Translations under genes and position numbers: made by a program
Notes under the pieces: generated by a model
Told to the model about the DNA's origin: nothing
What the model saw: only the letters and a program-made list of their open reading frames with translations
Database searches by the model: none
Shown here: positions 60,801-64,000 of the stretch, piece after piece
How positions within the stretch are numbered: the stretch's first letter is position 1
Layout of the letters: each line of letters opens with the position of its first letter
NCBI RefSeq assembly: GCF_000331535.1
Contig: NZ_AMZN01000084.1
Coordinates: 18,617 to 82,616 of the forward strand
DNA from: Fulvivirga imtechensis AK7
GTDB lineage: Bacteria > Bacteroidota > Bacteroidia > Cytophagales > Cyclobacteriaceae
Direction: 5' to 3'
Length of the DNA stretch: 64,000 bases

Positions 60801-61918
60801 GCGGCAGACAAGTGATGATAGCCGGTGATCATAAGCAGCTAAGGCCCAATGATCTCTATATGGTTCGTTTCGATGAGGAAACAGACGATAATTATGCGCT
60901 CGAAGTAGATTCATTGCTGGAGCTGGCCGGACATCATCTGATGAACGTACAACTTAAAGGACACTATAGAAGCAAGTCCCTTGACCTGATCGACTTCTCT
61001 AACCAGCATTTCTACGATGGCAACCTTAAGCTACTACCTGATTATAATGTAGTGAATAGAGGCGAACCAGCTATAATCTATGAAAAGGTGGATGGTATCT
61101 GGGAAAATAATATCAACCGGGAGGAAGCGGAGGCTGTGGTGGACAAGCTGATGAATATCCTGAAAACTGAACCTTCGAAACAGGTCGGGGTGGTAACCTT
61201 CAATGCGAGACAACAACAATACATTCTTGACGTGCTGGACCAGCGGTGCCTGGATGAAAAAGTAGTGATACCGCCAACATGGTTTGTTAAAAACATTGAA
61301 AATGTGCAGGGTGATGAAAAGGATATTATTATTTTTTCTACTGCATATGCACCTGACAAGAGTGGCAGGATGGTCATGCAGTTTGGAAGCCTGAATGCTG
61401 CGAATGGTGAAAACCGGCTTAATGTTGCGGTTACCCGTGCACGTGAGAAGATCATTATTGTCAGCAGCATTATGCCACAGCAACTTAAGGTGGAGGATAC
61501 CAGGAATGAAGGCCCTAAATTATTAAAAGCATACCTGGAGTATGCCTGGAAAGTATCCTCGGGTGAATTTAAGCCTTCTCCATATCCTGAAACCAAGCAT
61601 CATGGAGATTGGTATTTAAAGAAGAAGTTACAAAATTGGGGCAATGAGAGGCTTAAAGAGTTCCGGTTTTCCGAAGAACTGCCTTTTGCAGACGTTACTG
61701 TTAAGAGTGGAGACCATTATATTGGCTTGCTGATCACAGATGATGACTTGTACTATCAAAGCATATCCGTGAAAGACCTGCATGTGTATACCCCTTTTGT
61801 TCTGAGTAAAAAAAACTGGAACTTCAGAGGTATTTATAGCCGGGAATATTGGCATAACAGGGAGCAGGTAGAGGAAACTATCATGAAATTTATTGCACAT
61901 AATAATGTTGAAGTTTAA
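57896..61918 (+). CDS. DUF4011-type superfamily 1 helicase
   Basis: 1340 residues. The N-terminal ~230 residues resemble the DUF4011 helicase-associated domain (LTNLTANNRSLLLLRL). SF1 (Upf1-like) motor: Walker A GPPGTGKS (318-325); Q-region KMDAYQENALKAI; motif II DEAS (953-956); motif III IAGDHKQLRP; motif IV-VI region VNRGEPAIIYEK and VAVTRAREKIIIVSS. The ~600-residue insert between motifs Ia and II is unusually long. The last ~100 residues (KNWNFRGIYSREYW) look like a Vsr/DUF559-type nuclease fold without its Glu/Asp metal residues. A nucleic-acid remodelling ATPase; a defence role is possible but unproven. Confidence 0.88.
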   Translation: MHELLKSYLKRLTNLTANNRSLLLLRLPAEQFIDLHNFNFITEGSSFSIIEALIASKSIALGPQLDSRDEEANQMSRRLKKLDRIDQFIYDERGSKDLYVGWPFVHGKLSDGTAVRCPVLFFPVELSVINNQWRLIPRRDAGITLNKSFLLAYSHFNKVPVADDLLDRSFEDFDTDSTVFRTSLYQLFKESLIEINFNPDNFQDSLIKFEEFKKPEFDENEKDGELKMYPEAVLGIFPQAGSYLVPDYNHLIENNLVKDIEAFFETRSVYKESAGKGPDYYFLKSVDEEKTFTPFKMDAYQENALKAIKKGNSIVVQGPPGTGKSQLICNLISDHIAIGKKVLVVCQKRAALDVVYDRMAEKEMTDFLGLVHDFRNDRKEIYQKIAKQIDRLDEYKMKNNGLDAIQLERKFLQISRRIDQIAEEMEEFKFALFDESECGLAVKELYLTSDVEQPVVNLKQEYTSFRFDELPGFITRLRNYAGYAQRFNQHGYEWLDRRSFEHFQVSDFQEINKILEEIPTFQEEIADQLEEVTGSRLTIEDCEAILAKRDFIVEMLGILKNPRAYEYFRHMMGYSDSETSNLWLSNTERVLMECYKGTGPEVSLPADQLGKFQEVLQRNMDARKSILRLVQWRLFSKDKFFIKRVLVENNLKRNRQGFNTMVEKIDNRLNLEHNLTKLRKRGWLTDIPPNYEKVHLQNWFHLQKLSVKAKLIFGSLRNFKEYFNVQKLSYGELKEKLEALFRITKDIPQKRAHWSLYLTNSQISNIVNNPELAGKLKTVIRKDFDALCEFDKIRTELTHPEIVAIDKVIEAAEDYSPDNIESLFQNSLRMAWIEHIETKYPVLRSVSSLKLQKLEAELQNLVREKLMVSNDMLLLRARERTYENVEYNRLNNMVTYRDLHHQATKKRRIWPLRKLIAAHYEELFNLIPCWMASPESVSAIFPMEEMFDLVIFDEASQCFVERGIPAMYRGRQVMIAGDHKQLRPNDLYMVRFDEETDDNYALEVDSLLELAGHHLMNVQLKGHYRSKSLDLIDFSNQHFYDGNLKLLPDYNVVNRGEPAIIYEKVDGIWENNINREEAEAVVDKLMNILKTEPSKQVGVVTFNARQQQYILDVLDQRCLDEKVVIPPTWFVKNIENVQGDEKDIIIFSTAYAPDKSGRMVMQFGSLNAANGENRLNVAVTRAREKIIIVSSIMPQQLKVEDTRNEGPKLLKAYLEYAWKVSSGEFKPSPYPETKHHGDWYLKKKLQNWGNERLKEFRFSEELPFADVTVKSGDHYIGLLITDDDLYYQSISVKDLHVYTPFVLSKKNWNFRGIYSREYWHNREQVEETIMKFIAHNNVEV

Positions 61919-62738
61919 GCTCATAGGGCTGGCTTTAATTCTCAAATCTTTTTTGATTAATACCTTCCATTCCACTCCGGAGGAATTTGAACGAAACAGA
62001 GGCGCTTTTAAGAAAATATCATTAGGGAGGATGCCGGAGATGTTGGAAAGCTCAGGATTAGAGATCTACAACGATAGCTTGTTGATCACTCATCAGGATA
62101 GTGGTGGAGAAAGCGCTTTGTTTATTGTAAATTATAATGCCGAAATAAAAGATACCATTCATCTGGAACTACGAAACTATGATTGGGAAGATATCGCACA
62201 AGATGACAAGGGGAATTTATATATCGGTGATTTTGGCAATAATCTGAACCAGAGAAAGAAGCAGTTCATTTATAAGTATGATCAGTCTACCGGTGAAATT
62301 GGTAAAATTCAGTTCTCACTTGCTGACCAGAAGGCATATCCTCCGGGAAAAAAAGAGATGAATTTTGATATAGAGGCCATGTGTTGGAAAGGCAATGAGT
62401 TGCATCTTTTTTCCAAGAATCGAGGACTAAAGTGTGTGAAACATTATGTTTTGCCCGACCAACCGGGAGAATATGTAGCGCAGCCTATTGAAAGTGTTTA
62501 CCTTCCAAACCAGGTTACCGGAGCTGATATTAATCCGGGTGGAGATATGCTTGTATTGAGCAGTTATGGGCGGATCTATACATTTAAGATAAGTGCTGGC
62601 AACCGTTTTTTCGAAAAACCCTATAAAATGATCCGCTTCACACGCGGAGCACAAATGGAGGGAGTGGTTTATATAAATGAAACTGATTTCGTTGTTTCCA
62701 ATGAGACGGGAAAGTTGTTTCTGTTTCGAAGCAAATAA
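61905..62738 (+). CDS. Exported beta-propeller-like protein of unknown function
   Basis: 277 residues from ATG at 61905 (MLKFKLIGLA), overlapping the helicase stop by 14 nt; an ATG four codons earlier is also possible. Signal or anchor segment at the N-terminus (about 5-18). The rest is a regular strand pattern with DWEDIAQDDKGNLYIGDFGNN, FDIEAMCWKGNELHLFSKNRG and GADINPGGDMLVLSSYGRIYTF, resembling SdiA-regulated or esterase-like six-bladed propellers. Function not known. The overlap implies co-translation with the helicase, an odd pairing of a cytoplasmic and an exported protein. Confidence 0.72.
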   Translation: MLKFKLIGLALILKSFLINTFHSTPEEFERNRGAFKKISLGRMPEMLESSGLEIYNDSLLITHQDSGGESALFIVNYNAEIKDTIHLELRNYDWEDIAQDDKGNLYIGDFGNNLNQRKKQFIYKYDQSTGEIGKIQFSLADQKAYPPGKKEMNFDIEAMCWKGNELHLFSKNRGLKCVKHYVLPDQPGEYVAQPIESVYLPNQVTGADINPGGDMLVLSSYGRIYTFKISAGNRFFEKPYKMIRFTRGAQMEGVVYINETDFVVSNETGKLFLFRSK

Positions 62739-62924
62739 CAATGTCAATTTCTCCGTGTGTCAATGTTTTACCTCATCGTGCAATAGCTTCCTTTTATAAT
62801 ACATACCAAATGTTGTGAATTGTTGGTAGGATACTATCAATTTATAATACCATATTATTACAGTCATTGACTTCCAGTTGCAATCTCATGACATTGTGGG
62901 CTTTAACCTTTAAACCCATATATC

Positions 62925-63962
62925 ATGTTTAAAAAGATTAATTTAATTATTGTACTCATCAGCTTTTTATGGGCTGTGAGCTGTTCCAATGAAGGAGAGG
63001 CGCCTGTGCCTATTGAGCAGGAACCGCAGGTTAGCTGCCTGACCGATCTCGCAATGGATGAACATTATCAGATGGATCCTGACGCTAAATTGCAAAAGGA
63101 ACGATTTGAAGAATTTTCCCGGGGACACATCAGTAAAATTACTTCTGGCGGACGCCTGGAAGCAGGCAGTTACACTATACCTGTTGTTTTTCATGTCTAC
63201 GGAACTGATTTTGCTGGCGAAACTGTGAATGATAATACCATTATCACCGCTTTACAAAAGGTTAATGAAGACTTTCATGGTCTTAATGATGATTTCAACT
63301 CTGTAGACCCATATTTTCAAAGCATTCGGTCTGCCTTTGACATTACATTCAAACTCGCGAACAAAGATCCAAAGGGAAATCCAACAACAGGAATTGTGTA
63401 TCATCCTGCAAAGAATGGATATGGCAATCGTTCTGCGGATAGCCAGGTAGCCGCTGATGCCTGGGATAATTACAGGTATTGCAATGTTTACATACAGCTT
63501 GACCTGTATGGCAATGGAGCCACAAACAACTCAGGCGTTGCCTGGTACCCTGATAAGTCTATGTCGGATGCGAACACTGCCAGAATAGTCTATAATGGTC
63601 GGTATCTTTATGGAAATACGGATAAGGAGTTTGCTTCGGTGCTTACCCATGAATTTGGCCATTGGCTGAACTTAATCCATACCTTTGAAGGTAGGTGCAA
63701 GCGACCTGACGAAAGCCGTTGTGCTACTACCGGAGATCTGGTGTGCGACACACCACAGGCCTCCAGCAATGATTCTTGCTCTACATTGTATAATTGTGCC
63801 AAAAGTAGGGTGAACACTGAAAATTATCTGGGATACTCGGGTGCCGGAGGATGCTATAAAATGTTTACCACAGGTCAGGTAGCGCGCATGGATGCGGCTA
63901 TGCAACATCCAGCCCGTATCACGCTTTGGCAGTCTTCTAATCTTTCAGGCACAGGATTGTGA
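62925..63962 (+). CDS. Exported M43 (pappalysin-like) zinc metalloprotease
   Basis: 345 residues. Lipoprotein signal with lipobox AVSC (Cys about 20). Catalytic motif HEFGHWLNLIH: His242, Glu243, His246 and His252 as zinc ligands and general base; the family consensus has Gly where this has Asn, a known variation. The downstream Met-turn is probably in GAGGCYKMFTTGQVARMDAAM. Cysteine-rich loops (CKRPDESRCATTGDLVCDTP) give disulfides. It is a surface or periplasmic endopeptidase. Monocistronic, with a terminator at the window end. Confidence 0.92.
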   Translation: MFKKINLIIVLISFLWAVSCSNEGEAPVPIEQEPQVSCLTDLAMDEHYQMDPDAKLQKERFEEFSRGHISKITSGGRLEAGSYTIPVVFHVYGTDFAGETVNDNTIITALQKVNEDFHGLNDDFNSVDPYFQSIRSAFDITFKLANKDPKGNPTTGIVYHPAKNGYGNRSADSQVAADAWDNYRYCNVYIQLDLYGNGATNNSGVAWYPDKSMSDANTARIVYNGRYLYGNTDKEFASVLTHEFGHWLNLIHTFEGRCKRPDESRCATTGDLVCDTPQASSNDSCSTLYNCAKSRVNTENYLGYSGAGGCYKMFTTGQVARMDAAMQHPARITLWQSSNLSGTGL

Positions 63963-63973
63963 TGAATAAGAGT

Positions 63974-64000
63974 CGTGGCACCACTCAAAGTGGTGCCACG
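63974..64000 (+). terminator. Terminator stem after the M43 gene (cut by window end)
   Basis: CGTGGCACCACT and AGTGGTGCCACG form a perfect 12-bp stem with a CAA loop, 11 nt after the stop. The T run, if present, would be beyond base 64000. Confidence 0.75.

Overview
The window reads as chromosomal DNA of a Bacteroidota bacterium, most likely a Cytophagales-type marine or soil gliding relative. Supporting signs are a T9SS C-terminal sorting domain protein, a HmuY/TonB-receptor pair, DUF4097 and head-GIN (DUF2807) surface proteins, promoter-like TTG-N19..21-TAnnTTTG elements, few Shine-Dalgarno sequences, and an alpha-2-macroglobulin homologue. No rRNA, tRNA, CRISPR array, transposase, integrase or phage gene was seen.

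Layout. 1-5.5 kb (minus): envelope operon of secreted proteins, an 814-residue leucine-rich-repeat protein and a class A penicillin-binding protein cut by the window edge. 5.7-12.2 kb (minus): a coiled-coil lipoprotein and a four-gene two-component cluster (two stand-alone receivers, an NtrC-type sigma-54 activator, a hybrid kinase with Hpt). 12.6-18.9 kb (minus): sulfur assimilation operon: ferredoxin, metZ, HEPN-fused sulfite reductase, two siroheme synthesis genes and cysH, preceded by a SAM riboswitch and a 41-codon leader ORF with six consecutive Cys codons. 19-24 kb: M42 peptidase, CrcB fluoride channel, small membrane proteins and a kinase-fold protein. 24-28.6 kb (plus): T9SS cargo protein, then ECF sigma, anti-sigma and two DUF4097 proteins. 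28.7-33.8 kb (minus): heme uptake (exported CbiX-like chelatase, TonB receptor, HmuY) and an orphan LuxR-type regulator sharing a 23-bp palindrome with it. 34.8-46.8 kb (mostly plus): alpha-2-macroglobulin, ABC ATPase, cobalamin adenosyltransferase, ilvE, prfB with its programmed frameshift, MFS transporter, YhhN. 47-64 kb: mixed housekeeping genes (DMT transporter, YigZ, 3'-5' exonuclease, NhaC, FAD oxidoreductase, aspartic protease, S1/P1 nuclease, hemA, HhH protein), a 1340-residue SF1 helicase and an M43 metalloprotease.

The most notable item is the 5' leader of the sulfur operon. In transcript order there is a promoter, a SAM-I-like aptamer, a hairpin, a poly-cysteine leader ORF, two stacked hairpins and then the ferredoxin gene. 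This suggests that the operon senses both methionine status (SAM) and cysteine status (translation of Cys codons). A second internal terminator with a possible competing pairing lies between metZ and the sulfite reductase gene. Other items outside ordinary annotation are a dispersed ~150-bp repeat family with inverted ends (four copies with the common core and one with the same ends around a different core), a second short repeat family, a shared iron-box-like operator at the heme locus, and a possible leaderless transcript for an MFS transporter.
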